Source of the DNA: Anoxybacterium sp963668245
GTDB lineage: Bacteria > Bacillota > Clostridia > Peptostreptococcales > Anaerovoracaceae
Reading direction: 5' to 3'
DNA length: 64,000 nt
Assembly (NCBI GenBank): GCA_963668245.2
Contig: OY764195.2
Span: 124,001 to 188,000, forward strand
Part shown: positions 7,667 through 16,130 of the stretch, in pieces
Layout: each line of letters opens with the position of its first letter
Numbering within the stretch: position 1 is the first letter of the stretch
Position numbers and translations under genes: made by a program
Notes under the pieces: model-generated
The model's input: the letters and a program-made list of their open reading frames with translations, nothing else
Told to the model about the DNA's origin: nothing
Databases searched by the model: none

Positions 7667-9199
7667 CTATTTTTTTAGTAGAGGGAATTTTTCATCAAAT
7701 TTAACTTCATCAGCACCCAAAGTAATATTTGTTCTGATTTTCCCACGTTTTTTCTGAATTGAATAAATGATAATCGGTACAAAGATCGCAATCAGGGAAA
7801 TGACAACAACCGGCATTCCACCATCTTCAAATACGAGCAAGATCATCGCACCAATTTGGACTGCGGTCGCAAAGATTGCAAGTCCTGGATACCATCTAGC
7901 CTTTACAGTCAAAACTTCATCAGGATTATACCCTCTCTCTTTTAATCTTTTACGGAACACAAACTGAGACAAACAAATACCAACCCAACACAGTGTTCCT
8001 GTGAATCCTGAAATACCCAATAGGTTTGCATAAAGAGGCAAACCGCCTTCGCCCCAAAGACCAAGTTCGTCTGATGCAAATCCAAGAAGGAATACAAGCC
8101 AAATTGGTACAATCGTAAAAATAGTTGCATTTTGAGGGGTGTTAAATTTATTTAGTTTTGACAAGAATTTTGGTGCCATACCTTCTACGGACAAACCATA
8201 CAGTGCACGTACCGTACCATATAATCCAGAGTTAGCACAGCTAAATGCCGCAACTAGAGTTACCAGAGTAAAGAGTCCGGCAGCCCAATTCAGACCATAA
8301 GCACCAAGGGTATATGCAAAGATAGATTCATCCAAGCTAGCTTTTGCATATGGCACGATTAAAGTCAAAATGAACACTGGAATCAAGTAAATCATGATAA
8401 TACGAAATGCTACTTTTCTGCATGCATTTGGTACATTCTTTTCTGGATTTTGTGTTTCAGCAGCAGATAATCCTACAATTTCTGAACCTTGGAAATTTAC
8501 AAGAGTCCAAATCATATACGTAACGATAATCAAGCCACCTGCAGGGAAAAGTTTTTCTAATGGGGAACCTTCACCTGCCAATAATATTTGAGAACCAATC
8601 ATTCCGCTGTCTGGTGTAAATGGATGAATCGCTCCACCAACCACGCCAAACCAAATACCGATACCACAAATTACGAATACTGCAATGGCAAGAATCTTTA
8701 TCATAGCCAGTACAGATTCAATGTGTCCAAACCATGTGACCTGATATACATTTACCAGTGTCAATAGAAGCAAAGCAATGAGCCCCCAAACAAAGGTACT
8801 CCAAGCTTCATTTTCAAAAGGAAGAGTAATAAAATAATTCATAAATACGCCCGTAGCCAAAGCTTCGGAAGGAACATAAGCAACCCAGTTAAACCAATAT
8901 GACCATGCAATACCCGTTGCAGCTGTGTCACCTAAAAATTCACTGGCATAGGATACAAAAGATCCTCTTCTCGGAACATTTACAAGTAGCTCTCCGAAAG
9001 ATTGCATAACGCCGTAGATTGTAATACCACCAATGATATACGCAACCATTACAGCTCCAGCTCCCATTTCAGAGAAAGTAAGACCCAGCCCTAAGAAGTA
9101 ACAAGATCCAATAATACCGCCTAGTGCAATGAGCGAAACGTGCCAGGCCTTAATGCCGCGATTTAGCGTACGTTCTTCTGCCTCTCTGTGTTCTGTCAT
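7667..9199 (-). CDS. APC superfamily amino acid permease (AAT/LysP-like)
   Basis: Amino acid:H+ symporter-type permease of 510 residues with 12 predicted membrane helices. The N-terminus has the family pattern of a short soluble tail ending in LNRGIKAWHVSLIALGGIIG, where the GGIIG glycines of helix 1 form the amino-acid-binding bend. Segments such as FQGSEIVGLSAAETQNPEKN (about residues 236-255) are typical of the AAT family that includes LysP. The substrate is not determinable. The start at 9199 has AGGAGG 9 bases upstream; a longer frame to 9295 would begin with a poor, Cys/Arg-rich sequence. It is unrelated at sequence level to its neighbour apart from superfamily. Confidence 0.87.
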   Translation of the reverse strand: MTEHREAEERTLNRGIKAWHVSLIALGGIIGSCYFLGLGLTFSEMGAGAVMVAYIIGGITIYGVMQSFGELLVNVPRRGSFVSYASEFLGDTAATGIAWSYWFNWVAYVPSEALATGVFMNYFITLPFENEAWSTFVWGLIALLLLTLVNVYQVTWFGHIESVLAMIKILAIAVFVICGIGIWFGVVGGAIHPFTPDSGMIGSQILLAGEGSPLEKLFPAGGLIIVTYMIWTLVNFQGSEIVGLSAAETQNPEKNVPNACRKVAFRIIMIYLIPVFILTLIVPYAKASLDESIFAYTLGAYGLNWAAGLFTLVTLVAAFSCANSGLYGTVRALYGLSVEGMAPKFLSKLNKFNTPQNATIFTIVPIWLVFLLGFASDELGLWGEGGLPLYANLLGISGFTGTLCWVGICLSQFVFRKRLKERGYNPDEVLTVKARWYPGLAIFATAVQIGAMILLVFEDGGMPVVVISLIAIFVPIIIYSIQKKRGKIRTNITLGADEVKFDEKFPLLKK

Positions 9200-9611
9200 G
9201 TTGTTTTGCCTCCTTTTTCTCACATAAAACCTATGATTAGACTGTCGCGTCATGCAATCAAGCCGACCCACGGCAATGGGGCATGATTGTATCACACAAT
9301 AGAGAGTTAACTTTCAATTTCTGTGCCAAAACAAGCATTATTAGATTGTAAATTTCTAATTTTCAGAATTATGGGCAATTCAAACGGAATACGGCGATAA
9401 ATATAACAAAGTATTTCTTCTAAACCTTTATCGTTACTACTTGTGTCTTAATTTTGAAACATTTTCATCTCTTTTCATCTCACTTGTGATATTTTTTCCT
9501 CTAAATAATACAAAAGAGACTGATATGCGGTTTTCATCGTGCATCAGTCTCGATAATACGTGATATGAATAAGCCAAACCTATTCTCTCATTTACAATTT
9601 TGCTGTCTCAA
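9200..9611. other. Intergenic region: permease promoter and recR terminator
   Basis: No gene-like frame is visible in this stretch. It holds a possible minus-strand promoter for the permease at 7667-9199 (-35 TTGAAA 9317-9312, 17-base spacer, -10 TGATAC 9294-9289) and the terminator of the dnaX-recR operon at 9510-9552. The AT-rich middle (9330-9500) shows nothing I can assign. Confidence 0.45.
9510..9552 (-). terminator. Terminator of the dnaX-ebfC-recR operon
   Basis: Nine-base stem GAGACTGAT (9516-9524) / ATCAGTCTC (9543-9551) followed on the minus strand by TTTTGT. It lies 60 bases beyond the recR stop codon. Confidence 0.75.
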
Positions 9612-10211
9612 TTACAATTCACGCCGACCTTCCATGGCTTTTGACAAAGTCACCTCATCGGCATACTCTAAATCCCCACCAACAGGAATCCCATGTGCAA
9701 TCCGACTCACTTTAATTCCAGATGGTTTGATAAGCCTGGCTGCGTACATTGCAGTTGCTTCTCCTTCAATATTTGGATTTGTTGCTAATATCACTTCCTG
9801 TATGTCATTTTGCTGTAGCCTTACAATCAACTGCTTCAGGTTGATATCCTCTGGCCCAATTCCGTCCATTGGAGAAATAGCACCATGAAGCACATGATAT
9901 AGCCCATGGAATTCTCTAATTCTTTCCATAGCACTTACATCCCGTGGGCTTTCCACAACACAAACGACATGTTGATCTCTTGACAAATCCGAACAAATCC
10001 CGCACGGGTCAACATCAGTCAAATTACCACAGATAGAGCAATATTTCATATTCTTTTTTGCGTCCACAATTGCTTCAGCCAATGCGAAAGCATCTTTATC
10101 ATTTTGCGCCAAAATGTGAAAGGCTAAACGCTGTGCTGTTTTTCCACCAATTCCAGGAAGCTTTGAAAGTTCTGAAATTAAATGATTGAGAGGTTTTGCA
10201 TAATACTTCAT
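9612..10211 (-). CDS. recR: Recombination mediator protein RecR
   Basis: RecR acts with RecF and RecO to load RecA at gapped or stalled DNA. The 199-residue protein has the family length and order: an N-terminal helix-hairpin-helix (around LPGIGGKTAQRLAF, residues 18-31), a zinc finger with cysteines at CSICGNLTDVDPCGIC (about 57-72), and a TOPRIM domain beginning VVCVVESPRD (about 81). It ends the dnaX-ebfC-recR operon, a conserved order in Firmicutes. Eight bases separate it from ebfC. Confidence 0.96.
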   Translation of the reverse strand: MKYYAKPLNHLISELSKLPGIGGKTAQRLAFHILAQNDKDAFALAEAIVDAKKNMKYCSICGNLTDVDPCGICSDLSRDQHVVCVVESPRDVSAMERIREFHGLYHVLHGAISPMDGIGPEDINLKQLIVRLQQNDIQEVILATNPNIEGEATAMYAARLIKPSGIKVSRIAHGIPVGGDLEYADEVTLSKAMEGRREL

Positions 10212-10219
10212 AGTTATCC

Positions 10220-10585
10220 TTACATCATTCCAGGAATATTAAGCCCACCAGTTAATTTACCCATTTCATTTTGTGTCATCTCTTCAATTTGTCTTAGAGC
10301 CTCATTCGCTGCAACCATAATCAAATCTTGCAGCATTTCAACATCATCAGGATCAACTACTTCAGGTTTAATTACAATTTTAGAGATTTCTTTCTTCCCA
10401 TTTACAGTAACGCTAACGGCTCCACCGCCTGCAGTAGCTTCCATTTCTTTTGTTTCCAATTCAGCCTGCATTTCTTCCATCTTTTTTTGCATTACCTGCA
10501 TTTGCTGAATTTGCTTTTGCATATTACCCGCACCAGCTCCGCCACCTGCGCTTGGTTTTTTTCCTGCTCTCATTCCTTTTCCCAT
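10220..10585 (-). CDS. ebfC: YbaB/EbfC nucleoid-associated protein
   Basis: Small DNA-binding protein of the YbaB/EbfC family, forming tweezer-like dimers that bind DNA with little specificity. The 121-residue product has a basic Gly-rich start, a long helix rich in Gln/Met/Lys/Glu (about residues 24-50) and the conserved core GGGAVSVTVNGKKEISKI (about 53-70). It ends in NIPGMM, typical for the family. It lies between dnaX and recR, its standard place. The start ATG at 10585 has AGGAGG 8 bases upstream. Confidence 0.93.
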   Translation of the reverse strand: MGKGMRAGKKPSAGGGAGAGNMQKQIQQMQVMQKKMEEMQAELETKEMEATAGGGAVSVTVNGKKEISKIVIKPEVVDPDDVEMLQDLIMVAANEALRQIEEMTQNEMGKLTGGLNIPGMM

Positions 10586-10597
10586 TTCATTTTCCTC

Positions 10598-12193
10598 CTA
10601 TTGTATATCAATTTGTAATCCGAATTTGTTTCCGATTTCATTTGCTAATTCTTCCGCTGATTTATTACTGTCCGCTGGTCTTTGACTTTCCATCCCACAA
10701 TCTAGTCTTAGTTTTCGCCCCACATGTTTTTCCATCAACATTTCCAGAACTGAAGCGTTCTCCTTTACATAGTCAAGTATCATTTCACTAGCTGCTTCAA
10801 CATAAAACTGATTTTCTCCAACAGAAGTGAGTTTGGTTCCCAATCTTAAGAGATTAAAACTACCTCTTTGAGCTTCACCCTCTTCAAATACCGCATGCCA
10901 TACTATATCATAGTCCAGCAAACCACTTTTCTGCTGCAAATTTTCTTCACGGCTTTTATTTTGAATTACCGATTCCATGTTTCTCTCTTTTGGTGTCGTA
11001 CATGGATCGAATACTTCTTTCTCTTTAGAACGATGGCTGTCATTTTGGAACACTGCAGTTTGTATCCCCACAGCTTTCTTTGATTGGATCAAAACAGTTC
11101 CGCCTACCTGCAATGGATTAGTAAGGCGAATCATCGTCAATTCCAAAAGAACGCGAGGTTGAGTAGACCATTTGGCATCTGATAAGGTCTGGGATAATTT
11201 CATAATACAATCATCTATGAATTCAAGATCTACTAATCCGCTTTGCGTTCTAATTCGTCCCACATTTTCTGCTGACATATTTAAAATATCTTCTGGATTT
11301 TGTATATATTTTGTCATTAACAGATTTCTAAAATGTGAAATCCAATCCTTCATAAACTGTCTGATATCTTTACCGTCAGAAACAATCTGATTCAATAGAA
11401 TTAATGCTTCTGAAGTTTTTCTTTCGAATATCAATTCTGTCATTTCAATTAGCGTTTCTTCTCCAGCTGTACCTAAGATTTCAATCACCGTTTCTCTTGA
11501 TACTGTTTTTTCTCCAGATGAAATGCATTGATCCAAAAGACTGAGTCCATCACGAACCGATCCGTCTGCATTGGACGCAATTAATCCCAGTGCCGCATCT
11601 GAAATTTTAACATCAATTTCAAGGCAAATATCTCTCATTCCTTGACGCAACACGGTCTCGGCCACTCTCTTAAAATCAAGTCTAAGACAACGCGAAAGAA
11701 TAGTTGCAGGCAATTTTTGTACTTCTGTTGTTGCTAAAATAAACATCACATTGTCTGGTGGTTCCTCCAAAGTTTTTAGCAACGCATTAAATGCACCAGT
11801 AGAAAGCATATGCACTTCGTCAATAATATAGACTTTACACCGTCCAACTGCTGGCGGATATTTGACACTTTCTCGTAATTCTCTAATATTATCCACACCA
11901 TTATTAGAAGCAGCATCAATTTCAACAACATCAATAAACGTGCCCTCTTTGATTCCGATGCAGTGTGCACAGGTCCCGCAAGGACGGGATTCTTCCCTAC
12001 CAATGCAGTTCATGCCTTTTGCTAAAATACGTGCTGTTGTAGTTTTCCCAGTTCCCCTTGTACCACAAAACAAGTAGGCATGGCCAGTTGTTCCAGTTTG
12101 AATCTGGTTTTTCAATATTTTTACGATATGTTCCTGCCCCAATAGCCGATCAAAAGTTTCCGGTCTAAAGGAGCGATATAATGCGGTGTACAT
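10598..12193 (-). CDS. dnaX: DNA polymerase III subunits gamma/tau
   Basis: Clamp-loader ATPase subunit of the replicative polymerase. The 531-residue protein starts with MYTALYRSFRPETFDRLLGQ and has Walker A GTRGTGKTTTARILAKG (about residues 44-60), a zinc-binding cluster with cysteines around residues 63-83, Walker B DEVHML and the sensor segment following it, then a low-similarity C-terminal tau region. The tau part is fairly short. The SRP RNA gene lies 43 bases upstream on the same strand, and ebfC and recR follow. Confidence 0.95.
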   Translation of the reverse strand: MYTALYRSFRPETFDRLLGQEHIVKILKNQIQTGTTGHAYLFCGTRGTGKTTTARILAKGMNCIGREESRPCGTCAHCIGIKEGTFIDVVEIDAASNNGVDNIRELRESVKYPPAVGRCKVYIIDEVHMLSTGAFNALLKTLEEPPDNVMFILATTEVQKLPATILSRCLRLDFKRVAETVLRQGMRDICLEIDVKISDAALGLIASNADGSVRDGLSLLDQCISSGEKTVSRETVIEILGTAGEETLIEMTELIFERKTSEALILLNQIVSDGKDIRQFMKDWISHFRNLLMTKYIQNPEDILNMSAENVGRIRTQSGLVDLEFIDDCIMKLSQTLSDAKWSTQPRVLLELTMIRLTNPLQVGGTVLIQSKKAVGIQTAVFQNDSHRSKEKEVFDPCTTPKERNMESVIQNKSREENLQQKSGLLDYDIVWHAVFEEGEAQRGSFNLLRLGTKLTSVGENQFYVEAASEMILDYVKENASVLEMLMEKHVGRKLRLDCGMESQRPADSNKSAEELANEIGNKFGLQIDIQ

Positions 12194-12236
12194 AATTCAT
12201 CCCCTGTCCAATCCTATTTGATTGTGATTATAACAG

Positions 12237-12397
12237 AAAAAGTGCCCTTTAGTAGCTTCGCAAGACATTGGAGAAGGCTTGTCTGCGGCACATAAGAGAT
12301 TCCACTTATCGCTGCTTCCTTCCGGACCTGACGAGGTTCGTGGATTCTTATTGCGCAGGACCCAAACCAAATCAGGCGAAGCTACCAAAAGGCACCC
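12237..12397 (-). ncRNA. ffs: Signal recognition particle RNA
   Basis: The minus strand carries the conserved SRP RNA apical domain with GTCAGGTCCGGAAGGAAGCA, the Ffh-binding hairpin. The ends pair with each other: GTGCCTTTTGGTAGCTTCGC near the 5' end against GCGAAGCTACTAAAGGGCAC near the 3' end. A T-run follows (12241-12237) as terminator. The length of about 160 nt lies between the short 4.5S type and the large Bacillus-type RNA, so a full Alu domain is not evident. An open frame across this RNA is spurious. Confidence 0.93.
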
Positions 12398-12401
12398 TGT
12401 T

Positions 12402-12430
12402 ATTATATTTATTCTGGCATGCAAAGTCAA
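12402..12430 (-). promoter_or_regulatory. Promoter of the SRP RNA gene
   Basis: Minus strand: -35 TTGACT (12430-12425), 17-base spacer, -10 TATAAT (12407-12402), placing the first transcribed base near 12396, at the start of the paired SRP helix. Confidence 0.8.
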
Positions 12431-12469
12431 TCATAAATTATTGATATCTTTCAGAAATATCATAATTCA

Positions 12470-13474
12470 TTACTTTCTTTCAGAAAAGGCTCGATAAAGT
12501 TCATCTGCACCTGGTGGCATAATTTCAATTTTTTCCCTGTCTCTCAAAAGGTTCATCCCCATCCCTTGTTCGCACACTTTACCAATACACGCAACCTGAA
12601 TGTTGGCAGACTGCAACGCACTTTCAATTTGCACTTTTTTGTCAGGTTCCACAATCATAATCATGCTTCCACTCGATATGAGTCTTAGATAATCCAATTG
12701 AAAACGCTCACAAATTTTTTTTGTGATAGGAGAAACAGGAATTGCTTCTTCCCATACCTCCACACCTGTTTTTGTAATACTACAGAGTTCCCAAATCGCA
12801 CCAAGTATTCCACCCTCTGTCACATCATGCATTCCTGCCGTTCCAATTTTACCAGCAATCACACCTTCCTGAACAACACTAACTCTCAGCAGCATATCTT
12901 TTGCTTCTCTCAGTTCTGCTTCTGTCAATGTGCCTTTTAACTCCTCTGCAAAATCAGAAGCTAATATTCCAGCCCCTTCCATTCCCGCTTCCTTTGTCAT
13001 CAAAATCCAATCTCCTGGTTTCATGTCACTCGCTTTTTGTGATTGATTCTTCCATCCTCGCCCAATGGCTGTAGATACAATGACAGGCTGGTTGACAGCA
13101 GAAGTGATTTCCGTATGTCCTCCGATAATTTCAACTCCCAATGATGCCGAAGCCTCTCCCGCTTGCTTCATCATTTCTTCAATTTCATCTTCTGTCGTTC
13201 CTTCTGGAAGCATGACTGCAAGCATAATTCCTAGTGGTTCTATCCCGTTGGAAGCAATATCATTACAAGAAATATGTACTGCCAGCCTTCCAATTTCATG
13301 AATTGCTGCCGTGATCGGATCAGTCGACAAAACACATTCATATGGTTCAAAATCTACAACGGCACAATCTTCACCAATACCGGGTCTTGTAAGAACCTCT
13401 GGTCTGCGGTATGTAATATGCTCAAATACAATTTTTTGAAGTAACTCACTGTCCAGCTTTCCGGTCTTTAGCAT
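12470..13474 (-). CDS. AIR synthase-related protein, HypE/ThiL-like
   Basis: Member of the PurM/AIR-synthase superfamily, whose enzymes phosphorylate or dehydrate substrates with ATP. Family features are the N-terminal GIGEDCAVVDF (ATP/Mg binding, about residues 32-42), STDPIT, the GGHTEIT segment (about 108) and HDVTEGGILGA (about 208). These are most like HypE, the carbamoyl-dehydratase of hydrogenase maturation. It lacks the C-terminal Cys that HypE needs as thiocyanate carrier, ending in ELYRAFSERK, so I do not call it HypE. The start at 13474 has AGAGGTG upstream. It is a single-gene unit between the SRP RNA and the YibE/F pair. Exact substrate unknown. Confidence 0.75.
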   Translation of the reverse strand: MLKTGKLDSELLQKIVFEHITYRRPEVLTRPGIGEDCAVVDFEPYECVLSTDPITAAIHEIGRLAVHISCNDIASNGIEPLGIMLAVMLPEGTTEDEIEEMMKQAGEASASLGVEIIGGHTEITSAVNQPVIVSTAIGRGWKNQSQKASDMKPGDWILMTKEAGMEGAGILASDFAEELKGTLTEAELREAKDMLLRVSVVQEGVIAGKIGTAGMHDVTEGGILGAIWELCSITKTGVEVWEEAIPVSPITKKICERFQLDYLRLISSGSMIMIVEPDKKVQIESALQSANIQVACIGKVCEQGMGMNLLRDREKIEIMPPGADELYRAFSERK

Positions 13475-13527
13475 TTTGGCACCTCTTTGCAAAATAATCT
13501 TATTTTGCAACTATTATATCTTTTTTT

Positions 13528-13556
13528 TTATCAGATTTCTAGCAGTATGCTATAAT
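13528..13556 (+). promoter_or_regulatory. Promoter of the YibE/F gene pair
   Basis: -35 TTATCA (13528-13533), 17-base spacer, extended -10 TGCTATAAT (TATAAT at 13551-13556). The leader is about 60 bases to the ATG at 13625. Confidence 0.55.
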
Positions 13557-13624
13557 ATTCTAAGTTTGCAAACAGATTCAGCATTGATTTTGAAAGTGCT
13601 CAAATAAATTAAGGATGATATATA

Positions 13625-14719
13625 ATGAAACAAAAAAAAACAATCGGATTTTATATTCTTTTTCTAATTGCTCTCATTGGATTTAACTTGTGGGTTCATT
13701 TTGATTATGAAATGTATGACACCCCTATCCTAAGAATTACAAACACCGACTTTGACATTGTGCCCAGTACAGAGCCGTCCCAAAAAACAGGTGAAAAGCT
13801 CCAATCCCTCACAGGTGTTTATATGAACGGGAAAGACAAGGGAGCAGAAGTCACATTTGAGCATCAATATATGGGCTCAGGAATCACAGAAGATTTATAC
13901 AAGAAAGGAGATGAAATCTTCCTGCAAAAGAATTCGAATCAAACGTCATCTCTTTTCACTATATTAGGAAACAAAAGAGATACCCAATATACTTTCATCC
14001 TTTCTGTTTTCCTGTTTTTCCTCATGCTTTCATCTGGTAAAAACGGTTTTTTTACGGTTCTTACACTGACATTGAATATATCACTTTTTCTATTTGCTTT
14101 ATATGAATACGGGAAGGGACAAAATATTTTGCTGCTCACCAATATTCTCATTGTTCTTTTTACATCCATCTCATTGCTTCTTATTAGTGGTCTACATAAA
14201 AAGACATATATAGCCATCTTATCCACTATTATAACCTTAATTGTTTCTATGGCATTGTTTCAAATTGCCATGAGAGCCTCGGGAGGTATTGATTATGCCT
14301 TTATGGAATACATCACCGATCCTACTGATTTAGCCGATATTTTTTTCTCTCAAATTCTCCTTGGCGGACTTGGTGCAATTATGGATGTGGCAATCACAGA
14401 GGCCGCAGCAATCAATGAATTAATCGAAAAAGACCCTTACATTCCCACTAAAGCTCTCGTCCAATCTGGTAGAGAAGTGGGATATGATGTGATGGGTACC
14501 ATGATTAATGTCATGCTCTTTACTTACATTAGTGGAAGTATTCCGCTTATTATATTAAAAATGAACAATGATATCAGGCTTCATACAATCATTCTTTGGC
14601 ATATGCCCATGGAATTATATCGTTTCTTGATTGGAAGCATCAGCATCCTATTAACAATCCCCATTTCACTTGGTATCTCAATTTTGCTATTCAAAAAAGG
14701 GAGGAGGTCCTCTATATGA
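13625..14719 (+). CDS. YibE/F family membrane protein, first of a pair
   Basis: YibE/F-family integral membrane protein of unknown biochemical role. The 364-residue protein has an N-terminal membrane anchor (about residues 7-26), an extracytoplasmic segment of about 90 residues containing the typical YibE stretch (TGVYMNGKDKGAEVTFEHQY, about 64-83), then seven or so membrane helices. The family core GGLGAIMDVAITEAAAINEL lies around 248-267. Its stop overlaps the start of the next gene (ATGA), so the two are made together and may form a heteromeric transporter. Confidence 0.8.
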   Translation: MKQKKTIGFYILFLIALIGFNLWVHFDYEMYDTPILRITNTDFDIVPSTEPSQKTGEKLQSLTGVYMNGKDKGAEVTFEHQYMGSGITEDLYKKGDEIFLQKNSNQTSSLFTILGNKRDTQYTFILSVFLFFLMLSSGKNGFFTVLTLTLNISLFLFALYEYGKGQNILLLTNILIVLFTSISLLLISGLHKKTYIAILSTIITLIVSMALFQIAMRASGGIDYAFMEYITDPTDLADIFFSQILLGGLGAIMDVAITEAAAINELIEKDPYIPTKALVQSGREVGYDVMGTMINVMLFTYISGSIPLIILKMNNDIRLHTIILWHMPMELYRFLIGSISILLTIPISLGISILLFKKGRRSSI

Positions 14720-15549
14720 TACAGATTCTTTCAATCCTGCTGATTGTTCTTCTCTATTTTATTGGTGGAGAACGCGGAATTGTTTCTTTTTTATCGTTAT
14801 GCTTTAATCTAGTTATACTTTCCATTTCAATGATTGCGCTGTCATGGGGACTTCCAGCAATACCAGTAACTTTTTTAGGATGTTTCTTTATCGCCTTTGC
14901 CACCCTTTTTTATCAGAATGGAAACAATGCGAAAACCATTGCCTCTTTTTGGTCTCTCATGTTTGTACTAATACTCCTTTTCGGTTTAACTTACCACATG
15001 GGAACGTCTTATCATATGCAAGGAATCAATGAAATCATACAAAGAGAAGATGAAGTGCTGGGTCTTTCTTTGAACCTAAAAGTTAATATGTGGCAAATCG
15101 CTTTTTCTATGATTATAATAGGATTAATGGGAGCAGCAATGGATGCATCCGTTGCAGTTTCTTCAGCCGTTTACGAAGTATACAAAAACAACCGTACATT
15201 GCAAATTGGCGATTTGTTTATTTCCGGCATGCATGTTGGCAAAGATATTCTTGGCGCTACAGTCAATACACTATATTTTGCTTGTTTGGGTGAATCCCTT
15301 TCCTTATTTTTACTTTTTAAAAACAATCAATATTCTTTCTTTGCATTGCTAAATTCCAAAGCACTGTTTCAGGAAGTCTCCATGATTTCCATCAGCTGTA
15401 TTAGCTGCTCACTGATCATACCGATCACGGCATTTTCAGTTTCGTATATTCTCACCCACCCAGATAGGTTAAAGAGGTTTTTAGAAGAAGATCCTCTCTT
15501 TTCAGAATTTGAAAAAACAAATCCAGAAGTTTTCTCCACAGAAAAATAG
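14716..15549 (+). CDS. YibE/F family membrane protein, second of a pair
   Basis: Second YibE/F-type protein (277 residues), lacking the extracytoplasmic domain of its partner and consisting nearly only of membrane helices. It repeats the family core as MGAAMDASVAVSSAVYEVYK (about residues 138-157), aligned with the GAIMDVAITEAAAI motif of the first protein. The start at 14716 has GGAGGAGG upstream and overlaps the previous stop by four bases; an earlier in-frame ATG at 14596 lies well inside the first gene. A strong terminator follows. Function unknown; an exporter has been suggested for such pairs in Firmicutes, which I cannot test here. Confidence 0.8.
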   Translation: MIQILSILLIVLLYFIGGERGIVSFLSLCFNLVILSISMIALSWGLPAIPVTFLGCFFIAFATLFYQNGNNAKTIASFWSLMFVLILLFGLTYHMGTSYHMQGINEIIQREDEVLGLSLNLKVNMWQIAFSMIIIGLMGAAMDASVAVSSAVYEVYKNNRTLQIGDLFISGMHVGKDILGATVNTLYFACLGESLSLFLLFKNNQYSFFALLNSKALFQEVSMISISCISCSLIIPITAFSVSYILTHPDRLKRFLEEDPLFSEFEKTNPEVFSTEK

Positions 15550-15587
15550 AGAGGAAATGAAACATTCCCGTTTCATCCCTCTCTTTT
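15548..15587. terminator. Bidirectional terminator between yibE/F pair and desulfoferrodoxin
   Basis: Long stem AGAGAGG..ATGAAAC / GTTTCAT..CTCTCT with a six-base loop. T-rich tracts follow on both strands, so it serves the converging genes on either side. Confidence 0.85.
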
Positions 15588-15631
15588 AGCCTCATAATAC
15601 GTTGTTCAGAATTACTGTATGACTGAAAAAA

Positions 15632-16021
15632 CTATTTGTAGTCGGCTTTCCACAGCCCGTGAAGATTGCAATATGAATAAACCGCAATCATTTTATCTTC
15701 CCCACAGATTTTAAAGCATGCTTCTGCTTTTTCCTGTGTGTCTACACAGCTGAGTTGTTCTCCTTTTTCTGTCTGAAGATAAATCCAAACAATTTTATGT
15801 TCTTCTGTCATTGGGTGTGGCGCACTTCCTACTGTCACAGTAGCAATGTCACCTTCCATAGAAATCACCGGAACGTGCTTTTCCTGAGCTGCATCAGTTG
15901 TATTTGCCTTGATTTCTTCCATGGGTTCACCACAACAAATCATTGGAACACCAGAATGATGTAACATGTTCACCATATTCCCACAATGCTTACATACAAA
16001 GAATTTAGGTTCTTTACACAT
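15632..16021 (-). CDS. dfx: Desulfoferrodoxin (superoxide reductase, 2Fe type)
   Basis: Reduces superoxide to hydrogen peroxide in the cytoplasm of anaerobes without releasing oxygen. The 129-residue protein has the N-terminal desulforedoxin-like centre (CKHCG, about residues 11-15, and the CC pair near 30) and the C-terminal active-site domain with the iron ligands: HHSG, EEHK and SYCNLHG (the Cys and His of the mononuclear iron site, about 118-122). The start at 16021 has AGGAGG 9 bases upstream. It lies 109 bases downstream of the thioredoxin-reductase fusion on the same strand and may be co-transcribed with it. Confidence 0.94.
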   Translation of the reverse strand: MCKEPKFFVCKHCGNMVNMLHHSGVPMICCGEPMEEIKANTTDAAQEKHVPVISMEGDIATVTVGSAPHPMTEEHKIVWIYLQTEKGEQLSCVDTQEKAEACFKICGEDKMIAVYSYCNLHGLWKADYK

Positions 16022-16130
16022 ATACCCATACCTCCTAATGGCTAAGATACTAAAACTACTCACAAGATCTTTTGATTGCCATTCAGTTTATCTGCACAAC
16101 ATGCCTATCCTGATATTATTTTAACTCTAT

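Noticed and set aside
12197..12430. Open frame of 77 codons on the minus strand between dnaX and the AIR-synthase-like gene
   Set aside because: It runs across the SRP RNA, whose conserved hairpin and paired ends explain the sequence.
12470..13474. Calling the AIR-synthase-like gene hypE or selD
   Set aside because: It lacks the C-terminal Cys of HypE and the N-terminal Cys/Sec loop of SelD.
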